From assembly GCA_025499705.1 (NCBI GenBank), contig JAFMVE010000017.1:1-64000 (forward strand): a stretch of DNA of 64,000 bases, read 5' to 3'. The position numbers were made by a program, and so were the translations under genes. Position 1 is the stretch's first letter, and the number at the start of each line of letters is the position of its first letter. This document shows, one piece after another, positions 1 through 9,524 of the stretch. This DNA is from Carboxylicivirga caseinilyticus. Lineage in GTDB: Bacteria; Bacteroidota; Bacteroidia; Bacteroidales; Marinilabiliaceae. The notes under the pieces are model-generated. The model saw only the letters and a list, made by a program, of their open reading frames with translations, was not told where the DNA came from and made no database searches.

Positions 1-88
1 TAAGAGAGGTGCTTACGAAATACGATTACAAAAATGTCAAAGAACTTAAAAATAAACAATTAATAATCAGTGGGTTTTAAGCGCCCAC
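1..88. mobile_element. Possible end of an insertion element interrupting a SusC gene
   Basis: The SusC-like reading frame on the minus strand is normal up to the family motif NPYWKLN, then runs into unrelated codons and stops. The DNA beyond the break, read on the minus strand, contains a small inverted repeat (GTGGG, nine bases, CCCAC, within about 70-89) and AT-rich DNA with TTCTTTGACA. That fits the terminus of an insertion element but no transposase lies in the window and I cannot name a family. A deletion or rearrangement junction is the alternative. The exact boundary is uncertain by several bases. Confidence 0.35.
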
Positions 89-1428
89 CAATGAGGTGAG
101 GTATTTAATTTCCAGTATGGATTATTAGGATATTCCCATGCATCAAGTCCGTCTGGTAACAAATGAATCAGATTGCCTTCTTCATCTTCATAAGCTTTCA
201 TGTCGTAACTTCTTGGATAATTAATGATGTTTTGCATGTACCCATCATTGGTTCCGTAAAGTCCTGATCCGGTTAATGTTTTTGTTGAAGAAGTTGAAAC
301 ATAATTAAACTTGGTTCCGAAGGTGAAAATTCCTTCTTTTCTTTCAAGGTTAACTAAGAACGAAGATCTTTGATAATCGGTAGTTGGAACAATACCGTCC
401 TGATCAGTGTGAGCTAATGAAATGTAATAGCTGCCCTTTTCGTTACCACCGCTAACATTAAAGGAAGTTTCATAGGTCCAGGCGTTCTCAAAGAAGTCTT
501 CCATGTTGTTGTATCTTGTATCACCACTTTGAAATTCTTCACCCCATGATAAGTGGGTTTGATCTGTAAAGTTACCACCATCGCGATCAGCAGTACCGGC
601 TTTATAAACACCTTGTTGTGATGGTAGTCGATTTACCTGATCCAAACGAGTTCTGAAGGAAAAGTTAACCTTTGCTTTTCCTTTTCCTTTTTTTGTTGTT
701 ATAACTATTGCTCCGTTTGCTGCTTTTAGTCCGTAAAGAGCAGAAGCAGCAGCTCCTTTTAGTACTGTCATTTCAGCAATGTCGTCTGGATTTAAATCAG
801 AAATAGCATTTCCCATATCCAATGAGGAAGCAGACAAACCATCTGTTAATGAGTTACCAACGGCAGTAGTGTTATCCACCGGAACACCGTCAACAACAAA
901 TAAAGGTTGGTTGTCAAAAAGGAGGGATGTTCCACCTCTGATAATTATTTGAGATGAGGCTCCGGGAGCTCCACCGGAGTTGGTAACCGTTAAACCTGCA
1001 ACTTTTCCGGCAAGTGAATTGACAAGGTTCGGTTCTGCTCCAATAACTATTTCTTCAGCTTTAACATCTTGAATCGAATAAGTTATTGTTTTTTTCTCGC
1101 GGCGAATACCCAATGCTGCAACTACTACATCATCAAGGTATACATCACCACTTAAAACTATGTTGATATCTGTTTTTTCACCAACACTGACTTCTTTTGT
1201 TTTCATTCCTACAAAAGAATAAACGAGAGTAGCACCTTTATTAACTTTGATGCTGTAAACACCAGAAGCATCGGTGATGGTTCCATTGGAAGTTCCCTTC
1301 TCTAAAATTGCAACTCCTGGCAAAAGCTCGCCGTTGTTGTCTTTAACTGTTCCTTTAATTAATAGATCCTGTGCTATAAGGCTATAACTACAAAGAAACA
1401 AACTTAAAAGTAGAATGATTTTTTTCAT
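67..1428 (-). pseudogene. Truncated SusC-like TonB-dependent receptor (N-terminal part)
   Basis: SusC-family outer-membrane receptors import oligosaccharides with TonB and are normally about 1000 residues; this one is 453. It has a signal peptide (MKKIILLLSLFLCSYSLIAQ), a CarboxypepD_reg-like domain (about 22-105), a plug domain (about 120-235, with the typical VLKGAAASALYG segment) and only the start of the beta-barrel, breaking off after NPYWKLN. Most of the barrel is missing, so transport is not possible. I chose the ATG at 1428 because it opens directly on the signal peptide; a longer reading from 1467 adds 13 unlikely residues. It is divergent from the rest of the locus, has no SusD partner in view and lacks the locus-wide promoter element, so it may be the remnant of a neighbouring PUL. 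Confidence 0.8.
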
Positions 1429-2009
1429 AGGCATATGTTTGTGTATTAAATGACTCCATTGATACAAGTAAAAATTTTACTAATCCTTTCGTCAACCCAA
1501 TACTTATCTTACTATATGCCTAATTAGCAATGGCTTTTACTTTATAATAGAATATAAATTTCAGTATGTGTGCGTGCGAATTACTATTAATATGTATGTT
1601 GTAATACATGTGATTCAAAGATAATAATAACATTTTGTATATCTAGCAAAGTGTTATAATATTTTTAGAATCTTATAGTAATTCTTGAATCTGATGAATT
1701 ATTAATAGCTGATGTTTTTTGTATAATAACTGAAAGCGCTATTCCCATAAATTAAAAATAGTTTAATAACTCAATACCTGAATCAGACTGTTTTAAAATT
1801 AATTTTAAGCCTTGTTAATCTTTTGAAATAAGGTTCAGAACTTCAGGCCTCATTTATTTTCTAAATCTCATTAAACATTATGTAATTTTATGTGAGTAAT
1901 TAGTTAGGTCTTCTTGTAATAAAGGAGAACTATGATTTCAACTTTAGGCTTTTAGAGGATTTCATAGGGTTCTTCATTTTATTATTGTTAAACATTAAAT
2001 CCAAAAATT
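1429..2009. other. Divergent intergenic region
   Basis: This 581-base AT-rich gap separates the truncated SusC gene from the rightward genes. The only element I recognise is the TGAGT-N16-TTGTAAT promoter-like site at 1893-1920. No convincing coding sequence or RNA gene is visible. Confidence 0.6.
1893..1920 (+). promoter_or_regulatory. Predicted ECF-type promoter of the LamG/sulfatase operon
   Basis: TGAGT at 1893-1897 and TTGTAAT at 1914-1920 are separated by exactly 16 bases, matching the element found upstream of most units in this locus. It lies 90 bases before the start codon at 2010. Sigma-factor assignment is inference. Confidence 0.65.
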
Positions 2010-2957
2010 ATGAATGTTAGAAGACTACTATTTAGTTCAATTCTTTTTTTAACAACAATTCCTTTTCTTAATGCTCAACAGATTAGTACAGAGCAAATAA
2101 AATGTTATTTGAAATTTGATAATAATCTGGACAATTCGTCAACGAGTGGAGCTACTTTTTCTCAAACTGTAGGTAATGATCTTACTTATGATACCGGTAA
2201 GTTTGGTGAGGCTGGATATTTCAATGATATGGCAGTTGTATCATCAGGAATAGATTTCAATCCGGTAAACAGTTTTACTTTAATGGCATGGGTTCAAATG
2301 GATCAGCTTTCTTTTGCACAAACCTGGGTGCACCAAAAGGATGTTTCAGGTCAGAATTTCGGCCGTATTCATATGGAAGTGTTAGATGCAAATGTATTAG
2401 GTTCTTTTACCGATGGAATCCGATGTGATGATAATACAGCCATTTCTGCTGGTACATGGTATCATTGTGCTGTAGTAAAAGACGCTTCTGCTGGCAAAAG
2501 ATATATCTATGTGAATGGTATTTTGGTTAATGAAGTAAATGGTGGAAATGAAAGTAATACCGGTGAAATTGTTTTAGGTGCCAGAAAGAATGAGACAGAA
2601 TATTTTGTTAAAGGAGGACTAATGGATGAATTGTTGCTAACATATGAAGTACTTGATGCAACAACAATTAATTCAATAATGAATGATGGTGTTGCAGCAG
2701 CTATGACTTCGACTTCTATTAAGAAAATGCCTTTGCAGGCAAATAATTATTACTCAAATGGCCAAATCCATCTTTCGTTTAGTGGCGATGTTTCTGCTGC
2801 TTCATATGCAATATATGATGTTACCGGTAAGTGTTTATTAGAAGATAATATTTCAACAAAGACCAATTCTATACCTGTAAATCTTAGAAAAGGATTATAC
2901 ATCTTAAAGGTTTCTTCTGAAGAGGGTGTTGTATCTAGTAAGTTTATGGTTAAGTAA
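2010..2957 (+). CDS. Secreted LamG-domain protein with T9SS sorting signal
   Basis: The 315-residue product has a signal peptide ending near LNAQQ, one LamG/concanavalin A-like beta-sandwich (about 28-235; the segment FTLMAWVQM and the run ending in MDELLL are typical) and a C-terminal T9SS sorting domain (about 245-315, ending in KFMVK). No catalytic domain is present, so it is probably a surface-exposed carbohydrate-binding protein. Its stop codon is five bases before the start of the sulfatase-LamG gene and both should be transcribed from the 1893 site. The LamG fold is clear from the pattern; the ligand is unknown. Confidence 0.8.
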   Translation: MNVRRLLFSSILFLTTIPFLNAQQISTEQIKCYLKFDNNLDNSSTSGATFSQTVGNDLTYDTGKFGEAGYFNDMAVVSSGIDFNPVNSFTLMAWVQMDQLSFAQTWVHQKDVSGQNFGRIHMEVLDANVLGSFTDGIRCDDNTAISAGTWYHCAVVKDASAGKRYIYVNGILVNEVNGGNESNTGEIVLGARKNETEYFVKGGLMDELLLTYEVLDATTINSIMNDGVAAAMTSTSIKKMPLQANNYYSNGQIHLSFSGDVSAASYAIYDVTGKCLLEDNISTKTNSIPVNLRKGLYILKVSSEEGVVSSKFMVK

Positions 2958-2962
2958 TTAGG

Positions 2963-5470
2963 ATGTACAAATATTTGTTTCTACTGTTGGTTTTTTGTTC
3001 TGCGGTAATCTTAAAAGCCCAGGAAAAGCCAAACATCATGATCATCATGGTTGATGACATGGGTTATTCAGATTTAGGCTGTTATGGCGGTGAGATTCAA
3101 ACTCCTAATATTGATAAGCTTGCATCCGACGGAGTTCGTTTTACTCAAATGTATAACTGTGCTCGTTGTTGTCCAACGAGAGCATCTCTTTTAACAGGTC
3201 ATTATCCACAACAGGCAGGTATTAATGCTATGGGAGTTAACCTGAATCGCAATGCAGCTACCATTGCAGAAGTTTTAAAAGAAAATGGCTATCACACCGG
3301 GATGACCGGAAAATGGCATCTGTCAGAGACAAAAGCATTAAGTGATGCTCAGGAGCATTTAAGATGGTTAGCTAATCAGGTTGATCACAGTCCTTTTGCT
3401 CCTGTCGAAAGCTATCCTTCCAATCGTGGTTTTGAAGAGCATTGGGGTGTTATTTGGGGTGTTGTAAACTTTTTTGATCCTTTTAGTTTGGTTCATAATG
3501 AAACACCAATAGCTGAAGTGCCGGATGATTTTTATATGACTGATTTTATAACCGATAAATCAATTGAATTATTGGATCAGTTTTCGCAGGATGATCAGCC
3601 ATTTTTTATGTATGTTGCTCATACAGCTCCTCATTGGCCATTGCATGCTTTGCCTGAAGATATTGCCAAATATGATGGTAATTATGATGATGGATGGGAA
3701 GTACTAAGACAGACGCGTTACCAAAATATGGTAAATATGGGTATTCTAAACAGTGAAACATGTGCTTTGCCTGAAAATTCATCAGGAAGAAGTTGGGCTG
3801 ACTGTCAGGAAAAAGAATACGAGTCTAATTGCATGGAAGTTCATGCTGCAATGATTGACAGGGTTGATCAGGGTGTGGGAGAAATTATAAAGCATTTGCA
3901 GGATATTGGCGAATATGATAATACTATCATTTTTGTTTTGTCTGATAATGGAGCTTCTTACGAAAGAGGTTACCCTCCCGGATTTGACCGACCCGGATTT
4001 ACCAGAGATGGTACAACCATTGTTTACAATGCTCAAAATCCAGGGCCGGAGACTACCTGGAACTATATTGGACAGGCATGGGCTAGTGCTGTGAATACGC
4101 CATTCCGCTATTGGAAAAAAGAATCATATGCAGGTGGTACCACTACGCCAATGATTGTGCATTGGCCAAATGGCTTGCAGGGAAAAGAGAATACACTGAA
4201 CAGGGGAGTAGCCCACGTTATTGATGTTTTACCAACCTGTCTTGAACTGGCTGGTGCAACCTACCCTGAAACCATCAATGGAGAAACTACGCTTCCTCCT
4301 TCAGGCAAAAGTTTGATGGCGCAATTAAATCAAACTTCTGTTAATACACACGATACTGTTTTTTGGGAACATGAAGGTGGAAAGGCTGTTAGAGTTAATG
4401 ATTGGAAGTTAGTTTCTTTGCCAAATACTCAATGGGAATTATATGATCTTTCTTCTGATGCTTCTGAAATGGTTAACCTGGCTTCAGAGTATCCTCAAAA
4501 AGTTTTCGAATTAGCCGAACTATGGGAGCAGTGGGCTATTGAAGTAGGCTTAAGAGAAGCCCCAGTGAATGTGCCTGTTGAAATGGTTTTTCATTATCCG
4601 TTTGATGGAAATGTCGATGATGCTTCAGGAAATGCAAATACGTTACAATCTGTTAATGGATATGACTTTAGCGCAGGTCAACATGGACAGTCGTTATTAC
4701 TAAATGGTACCAATCAATACCTGGATTTAAATACTGAGAATCTTGTTAATCCGCAATCTACACCTTTTACTGTTTGCGCATGGGTTTATAATACATCTGA
4801 TTATGTTCCTGGGACCGATAGCTTTTATGAGGAAGTGATTCTGGCTCAAAAAAACGGATCCAGTGATGGTAATGGCAGAATCTTCACCTATTACAGGTTA
4901 TTATCTCAGAGTGGAAGCTTTAATAACTTTTTAGGTGCGAATGCTAATCTGTCATCCAGTGGTTCTTTTGAGCGAAATAAGTGGATACATGTTGCACTGC
5001 AATGCGATCCTCAAAGCCAGACTGTAAAATATTATATCAATGGAGAAAAAGATATTATCTGTTATACTCCTGCGTTTGAGAATTGTACTGGTGGTTTCAG
5101 AATTGGAGCTCATAAAACGGGTGATAAGAACTTTTGGGGAGGTAATATTGATGAGCTTTACCTGTTTAAAGGATTGTTAAGTCAGGAGGAGATTAATGAT
5201 GTTATGAATGATCAATGGTCGCCATCAACTGATGTAACCAAAGCCTTGGAATCGGAAATTATCGTCTTTCCTAATCCTGCTGATGATATAATTACCGTAA
5301 AGGGAGTTCGTTGTCAGAAGTTAGAGTTATTTAGTATTTCGGGAAGCTTGGTTCTATCTTGTTATAATTCAAATGCAATGAATATTGAAAATGTCTCTAA
5401 TGGGCAGTATATTCTAAAAATTTATGACGACAACGGCCAGTCAATTAATAAGAAAGTAATTGTCCAGTAA
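2963..5470 (+). CDS. Sulfatase with C-terminal LamG domain and T9SS signal
   Basis: A type I sulfatase (S1 family, formylglycine-dependent) removes sulfate esters from a glycan. The 835-residue protein has a signal peptide ending at LKAQ, the metal-binding VDDMGYSD segment (about 30-37), and the formylglycine motif C69-C-P-T-R73. The catalytic region runs to about 530. A LamG-type beta-sandwich follows (about 540-745) and a T9SS sorting domain with FPNPADD (about 769-835), so the enzyme should be exported and surface-anchored. Sulfatases are usually about 500 residues; the extra 300 are the binding and sorting modules. Conversion of Cys69 to formylglycine needs a maturase that is not in the window. 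Sulfatase subfamily and sulfate position cannot be told from sequence reading. Confidence 0.9.
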   Translation: MYKYLFLLLVFCSAVILKAQEKPNIMIIMVDDMGYSDLGCYGGEIQTPNIDKLASDGVRFTQMYNCARCCPTRASLLTGHYPQQAGINAMGVNLNRNAATIAEVLKENGYHTGMTGKWHLSETKALSDAQEHLRWLANQVDHSPFAPVESYPSNRGFEEHWGVIWGVVNFFDPFSLVHNETPIAEVPDDFYMTDFITDKSIELLDQFSQDDQPFFMYVAHTAPHWPLHALPEDIAKYDGNYDDGWEVLRQTRYQNMVNMGILNSETCALPENSSGRSWADCQEKEYESNCMEVHAAMIDRVDQGVGEIIKHLQDIGEYDNTIIFVLSDNGASYERGYPPGFDRPGFTRDGTTIVYNAQNPGPETTWNYIGQAWASAVNTPFRYWKKESYAGGTTTPMIVHWPNGLQGKENTLNRGVAHVIDVLPTCLELAGATYPETINGETTLPPSGKSLMAQLNQTSVNTHDTVFWEHEGGKAVRVNDWKLVSLPNTQWELYDLSSDASEMVNLASEYPQKVFELAELWEQWAIEVGLREAPVNVPVEMVFHYPFDGNVDDASGNANTLQSVNGYDFSAGQHGQSLLLNGTNQYLDLNTENLVNPQSTPFTVCAWVYNTSDYVPGTDSFYEEVILAQKNGSSDGNGRIFTYYRLLSQSGSFNNFLGANANLSSSGSFERNKWIHVALQCDPQSQTVKYYINGEKDIICYTPAFENCTGGFRIGAHKTGDKNFWGGNIDELYLFKGLLSQEEINDVMNDQWSPSTDVTKALESEIIVFPNPADDIITVKGVRCQKLELFSISGSLVLSCYNSNAMNIENVSNGQYILKIYDDNGQSINKKVIVQ

Positions 5471-5515
5471 ATAGTAATTACCATTTCTGTTATCAGAAAG
5501 GTAAGTAAAGAGAGA

Positions 5516-5553
5516 GGTCATTGAGCTTTAAAGTTCAGTGACCTTTTTTTTTA
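5516..5553 (+). terminator. Rho-independent terminator after the sulfatase-LamG gene
   Basis: An 11-base stem (ggtcattgagc paired with gttcagtgacc, allowing G-U pairs) is followed by nine T residues, 46 bases after the stop codon. Confidence 0.85.
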
Positions 5554-5707
5554 TAGTCTGCCTGTAAATGTTGTTGTCTGACAATAGTTATATTGAAACT
5601 AGATAAACAGCTTTTATAATAATGTTTGTTAACCTTAATAAACTGCCCGGAAATTTATACTTTCGTATGATGCACAATATTTTCTTAAAAAAAATACGTT
5701 TTGCGCG

Positions 5708-5735
5708 TGAGTAATTTGGTTAAGAAAATTGTATA
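5708..5735 (+). promoter_or_regulatory. Predicted ECF-type promoter of the GH43 lipoprotein gene
   Basis: TGAGT (5708-5712), 16 bases, TTGTATA (5729-5735). It lies 135 bases before the start codon at 5871, so the predicted leader is long. In the 400-base gap 5471-5870 this site and the terminator at 5516 are the only elements I recognise. Confidence 0.6.
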
Positions 5736-5870
5736 CAACTTGAGGAAGTGTTTTTTATCAGGTGCAGATTTGTTGTATGTATTTGGTTTTAAGGGGATAA
5801 TATTTAGAGTTAATTTAGGTAATTTCTCCTTAATAATCATTCATACTGAAGAGGTTTAATTTTTGATGAA

Positions 5871-7433
5871 ATGAAAAAAGTATTATTTGCTGTTTCTGTC
5901 TTAATAATCATTCTCGGTGGTTTTAGTGGATGCGGGCTGATGGAAGGAAATAATGATGTGATTCTTAATCCTGTTTTGCCTGGTGATTATCCAAATCCTA
6001 CTGTAGTGAAGATAGGGGATTGTTATTACGCTTCAGCAACAAGTAATGAATGGTCACCATTGTTTCCTATTTTTAAATCGTATGATTTGCAAAAATGGGA
6101 GTTGATTTCATATGTTTTCCCCGGAGGTGCACCGGATTGGGCCAATAAGAACTTTTGGTCTCCTGAATTGGCTTATGATGAAGAACAGCATAAAGTTTAT
6201 TTATATTATTCAGCCCGAGATAAAGAAACTAACAGAATGTCGATAGCCGTGGCTTCGGCAGATTCGCCAGAAAAACCATTTACTGATCATGGTCCACTGA
6301 TTTCTCAGGAAGTTGGCTCAATTGATGCCTTTGAAATGAAAGATCATAATGGAAAAATTTATTTGATTTGGAAGGAAGATGGAAGTAGTGTAGGATTACC
6401 GACACCTATTCTTGCACAGGAAATAAACAAAGACAGAAGTAAGTTATTAGGAGAGCCTGTTGAACTTATACGAAATGATCAGGTATGGGAAAATGGTAAA
6501 GTTGAGGGAGTATGCTTGTTCGAAGAGGATGAATATTTCTATATGTTTTACTCATCAGGAGAATGTTGTGCAGTTAATTGTAACTACAAAGTAGGTGTTG
6601 CACGTGCGAAAAACCTTTTAGGTCCGTGGGAAAAATATCAAAGTAATCCGATACTAAGAGCCAATGTTGACTGGAAATGTCCTGGACAAGGTGCCGTTGT
6701 TACGAAAGATGGAGATCATTTTTTGTTATATCATGCCTATAGTCGTGAAGGAAGTGTTTATGTGGGGCGTCAGGGAGTGTTGGAAAAAATATTGTGGACT
6801 GATGATGAATGGCCTTATTTTAGCAATGCACAAACATTCAATCGTCCAAAAGAGAACATGAATTTTGAGGATGATTTTAAGGATGCATTGGATTTGATCT
6901 GGCAATGGCGTGTTACTCAAAATATTACTTATGCAACCGGGGATGAAGGGTTGATGTTGGGAGCTTCTCATGAGAACTATGATTTAGGTAGCTTATTGGT
7001 TCAACCAATGAAGTCTATCCATTATGAGTTTGTGGCTACAGTTGATGTAGGTAATTCAGGTTTAAATTCAGAAGGTGGGATTGGATTGATTGGAGCTGTT
7101 AATAATGATTTCTATGCACCACTTGCAGGTATTGGTATTTCAGCTAGTCATGATTTGATTAAGGTTTGGAAAACAAGTGATGCTAAAACATCGATCCTTG
7201 GAGAATTTTCTGTTATGGAAGTGGGTGATGATATCATAGACTTAAAAATGGAAGTAATTGAAGGACATTTTATTGATTTTTACGTAAAGGTGGATGGACA
7301 GTGGAAGAAAATTATTGAATCGGTTGATGCGTCAGTTTTTGTGCCGTGGGGAATGGGTTACCGATTGGGTTTGGTTGCCAAAGGTGAAAACAATGAATTT
7401 GTTAATATTAAAAGAGTAAAAGTTACGAATTAA
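5871..7433 (+). CDS. GH43-family glycoside hydrolase lipoprotein
   Basis: GH43 enzymes are five-bladed beta-propeller, inverting arabinofuranosidases, xylosidases or related exo-enzymes. The 520-residue protein begins with a lipoprotein signal (lipobox FSGC, Cys21). Expected catalytic positions are visible as Asp39 in GDYPNP, an Asp in SIDAFEM and a Glu in KVEGVCL. The propeller spans about 30-320; the rest (about 325-520, beginning FEDDFKD) looks like the concanavalin A-like C-terminal domain seen on beta-xylosidase-type GH43 proteins. It is a single-gene unit behind its own promoter element. The base motif is GDYPNP rather than the commoner ADP form, and the substrate cannot be assigned. 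Confidence 0.85.
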   Translation: MKKVLFAVSVLIIILGGFSGCGLMEGNNDVILNPVLPGDYPNPTVVKIGDCYYASATSNEWSPLFPIFKSYDLQKWELISYVFPGGAPDWANKNFWSPELAYDEEQHKVYLYYSARDKETNRMSIAVASADSPEKPFTDHGPLISQEVGSIDAFEMKDHNGKIYLIWKEDGSSVGLPTPILAQEINKDRSKLLGEPVELIRNDQVWENGKVEGVCLFEEDEYFYMFYSSGECCAVNCNYKVGVARAKNLLGPWEKYQSNPILRANVDWKCPGQGAVVTKDGDHFLLYHAYSREGSVYVGRQGVLEKILWTDDEWPYFSNAQTFNRPKENMNFEDDFKDALDLIWQWRVTQNITYATGDEGLMLGASHENYDLGSLLVQPMKSIHYEFVATVDVGNSGLNSEGGIGLIGAVNNDFYAPLAGIGISASHDLIKVWKTSDAKTSILGEFSVMEVGDDIIDLKMEVIEGHFIDFYVKVDGQWKKIIESVDASVFVPWGMGYRLGLVAKGENNEFVNIKRVKVTN

Positions 7434-7647
7434 ATATTGTTCTAAGGGATAAAAAGAGTAAAAGAATTAACAGCATTAAGGAGGTGCTTTTGAAAAAATC
7501 TACAAACGATAACGTAAAATCTAGGGCATAGATGAAGTTGAGAAACGAAATAATTGAGAAGTAAATGCCCGAAAGTAAAGCCCTGAACTTTAATGATTAT
7601 TAAATGAAATGGTTATTAAAGGTTCTAAATCATGTTAATCTAAATTT

Positions 7648-8247
7648 GTGAATTTGAAAACGAATCGATCTGGTAGCATAAGTCCGCAGGTGATCAAACG
7701 ACTTAAGGAAGGGGATATGCGTGCCTACAAGCAGATATATGAAAGTTTCAGTGAGAGTCTTTTTCACTTTACCTTTTATTATCTGAAAAATACTGCGGAA
7801 TCGGAAGAAATTGTTCAGGAAGTGTTTTTGAGAATATGGGAAATTAAAGAAGAGATTGATGAAAATAAATCGTTTAAGAGTTATCTGTATAAAATGACTA
7901 TTAATAAGGTTTATAACCATTTAAAACATCAGGTAGTGGAGCAAAAATACGAAAACTATCTTCTTCATTATAATCATTCATTTTCTGAAACTCCTGAGAC
8001 AAGTATGGACTATAAAGAGTTGGATGAAAAAATCTGCTCATTATTGGAAAGGTTGCCTGATCAGCAAAGGAATATATTTAATCTGAGTAGGATTGAAGGT
8101 ATGCCTAATCCAAAAATCTCAGAGAAGCTGGGATTGTCAATTCGTACTGTTGAGAATCAAATATATAGGGCAACAAAATTTTTAAAGCAACATTTAAAAG
8201 ATGAATATCACCTGGCTCTTTTCTTTATTATCTGGCTATTTAACTAG
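7648..8247 (+). CDS. ECF-family RNA polymerase sigma factor
   Basis: This 199-residue protein directs RNA polymerase to promoters of a dedicated regulon. Sigma region 2 lies at about 25-90 (DMRAYKQIY, then AESEEIVQEVFLRIWE) and region 4 at about 130-185 (LPDQQRNIFNLSRIEGM, then a helix-turn-helix reading SIRTVENQIYRA). The short hydrophobic C-terminus is common in Bacteroidota ECF factors. The start is a GTG; the next in-frame ATG (7717) would remove part of region 2 and is less likely. The anti-sigma gene follows after 76 bases, and an STN-type SusC comes next, the classic FecI-FecR-FecA arrangement. I infer that it recognises the TGAGT-N16-TTGTAWT sites in this window. Confidence 0.92.
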   Translation: MNLKTNRSGSISPQVIKRLKEGDMRAYKQIYESFSESLFHFTFYYLKNTAESEEIVQEVFLRIWEIKEEIDENKSFKSYLYKMTINKVYNHLKHQVVEQKYENYLLHYNHSFSETPETSMDYKELDEKICSLLERLPDQQRNIFNLSRIEGMPNPKISEKLGLSIRTVENQIYRATKFLKQHLKDEYHLALFFIIWLFN

Positions 8248-8284
8248 ATAATGAATAAAAAAAGACAAGAATTTAAGATTTATG

Positions 8285-8312
8285 TGAGTAAAAAAGGAAT
8301 GGTGATTGTATT
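8285..8312 (+). promoter_or_regulatory. Predicted autoregulatory ECF promoter upstream of the anti-sigma gene
   Basis: TGAGT (8285-8289), 16 bases, TTGTATT (8306-8312): a full match to the locus-wide element. It ends only 11 bases before the ATG at 8324, which implies a very short or almost absent 5' leader. Placement between sigma and anti-sigma genes suggests feedback control. Confidence 0.65.
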
Positions 8313-8323
8313 AGTTAGTAGAA

Positions 8324-9400
8324 ATGAAAAGCGAAAAAGAAATACAAGATAGGTTTAAGATACTTCATAAGCAGTTTGTGGAGGGGAACTGTTCTGTCAG
8401 CGAATTGGAAGAGTTAGATGCGCTGATGGAAGAGCATGAATCTGCCAACAGTATTAAAAGCCAAATGCATTCTGAGTTGGAGAAGGAGGAATTCGTGAAA
8501 GAGGGTGCTTTTAATAAAGATGGATTATTTGATAAGATAAAAAGTGAAATTGATTTTCAATCCGGAGAGAAGAGTAATAAGGTAAGAAAGTTATATATTA
8601 ATCTCACACGGGTTGCAGCAATAATTATATCCTTTGTTTTAGGAGGTGCAGCCTTTTATCTGTTTCAAAGTAATTTTAATAAAGAGGTACCTGTAGTTAA
8701 GTTCAGCGAAATTGTTACTCCTCTGGGAGCTAAAACAAAAGTAGTTTTACCCGATGGTTCGGTTGTATGGGTAAATGCAGGAAGTCGTTTAAAATATTCT
8801 AACCTTTTTAACGAAAGCAACAGAAAAATATCATTGGAAGGTGAAGCTTACTTTAAAGTAGCCAAGAATAAGGATTTGCCTTTCGTTGTTGATGCATATG
8901 GGTTTTTGGTTGAGGCTGTGGGAACGGAGTTCAATGTAAAGGCTTATGAAGAAGAAGCGACCATAGTTACCTCATTGGTTGAGGGTAAAGTGAAACTTAA
9001 TCATGAAACCGAGAAAATTGCTAAAAATGTTTATCTAAACCCAAATCACAGGGCGACCTTTTATAAGTCTGATACACATGAAAAAAGCAAACCTCGTTTA
9101 GTTATAAATACCAATGTTGATCTGACTCCAATTATTGCATGGCGTGATAATCAGTTGATTCTGGATAAAGAATTATTAAAAGATTTGGCTGTTAAGTTAG
9201 AACGTATGTACGACTGTAAATTTCATTTCGATGCAGATGAAATAAGAAATTATGAATTTACAGGTTCGATTAATAATTTGACACTGAATGAAATAATGGA
9301 TGTAATTAAAATATCTTCTCCAATAAAATATAACATTAAAGGAAACGATGTTTATGTAAGAAGAGATGAGCAACGTAGCCGAAAATTTACAAAATATTAG
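8324..9400 (+). CDS. FecR-type anti-sigma factor
   Basis: FecR-family proteins span the inner membrane, hold the ECF sigma factor in the cytoplasm and receive a signal in the periplasm from the N-terminal STN domain of an outer-membrane receptor. The 358-residue product has a cytoplasmic segment (1-90), one membrane helix (about 95-115), a FecR domain (about 125-225, containing LPDGSVVWVNAGS and the LEGEAYF motif) and a C-terminal DUF4974-like part (about 275-350, with the FTGSINN segment). It lies between the sigma gene and the STN-SusC gene, which matches its role. Confidence 0.92.
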   Translation: MKSEKEIQDRFKILHKQFVEGNCSVSELEELDALMEEHESANSIKSQMHSELEKEEFVKEGAFNKDGLFDKIKSEIDFQSGEKSNKVRKLYINLTRVAAIIISFVLGGAAFYLFQSNFNKEVPVVKFSEIVTPLGAKTKVVLPDGSVVWVNAGSRLKYSNLFNESNRKISLEGEAYFKVAKNKDLPFVVDAYGFLVEAVGTEFNVKAYEEEATIVTSLVEGKVKLNHETEKIAKNVYLNPNHRATFYKSDTHEKSKPRLVINTNVDLTPIIAWRDNQLILDKELLKDLAVKLERMYDCKFHFDADEIRNYEFTGSINNLTLNEIMDVIKISSPIKYNIKGNDVYVRRDEQRSRKFTKY

Positions 9401-9474
9401 GCATCAGTGGTTAGTTGAGTAATTCCCCGTATTTTCAGCTAAACTTCTGTTCTTTCTCTTTATACAGTAATCTA

Positions 9475-9503
9475 TGACTTGGAATGTCCATAGAAATTGT
9501 ATA
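9475..9503 (+). promoter_or_regulatory. Degenerate copy of the locus promoter element upstream of the first SusC
   Basis: TGACT (9475-9479), 17 bases, TTGTATA (9497-9503) lies 21 bases before the ATG at 9525. It has one -35 mismatch and one extra spacer base compared with the main element, so it is a weaker candidate. Readthrough from 8285 may also supply this gene. Confidence 0.4.
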
Positions 9504-9524
9504 AACTTCGGTAACTTTATTGTG

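Noticed and set aside
3782-4036. Reading frames of 60-160 codons inside larger genes on the other strand or frame, for example this one and 45509-45991
   Set aside because: All overlap strong, family-recognised genes and show no domain, signal peptide or sensible start; they are by-products of AT-rich coding sequence.
7490-7540. Ribosome-binding-site-like aaggaggtgc followed by a TTG-initiated frame
   Set aside because: The frame is only 13 codons and Bacteroidota rarely rely on such sites; no coding signal.
9415-9445. TTGAGT at about 9415 as the SusC promoter
   Set aside because: At the required distance the sequence is AGCTAAA. The degenerate site at 9475-9503 fits better.
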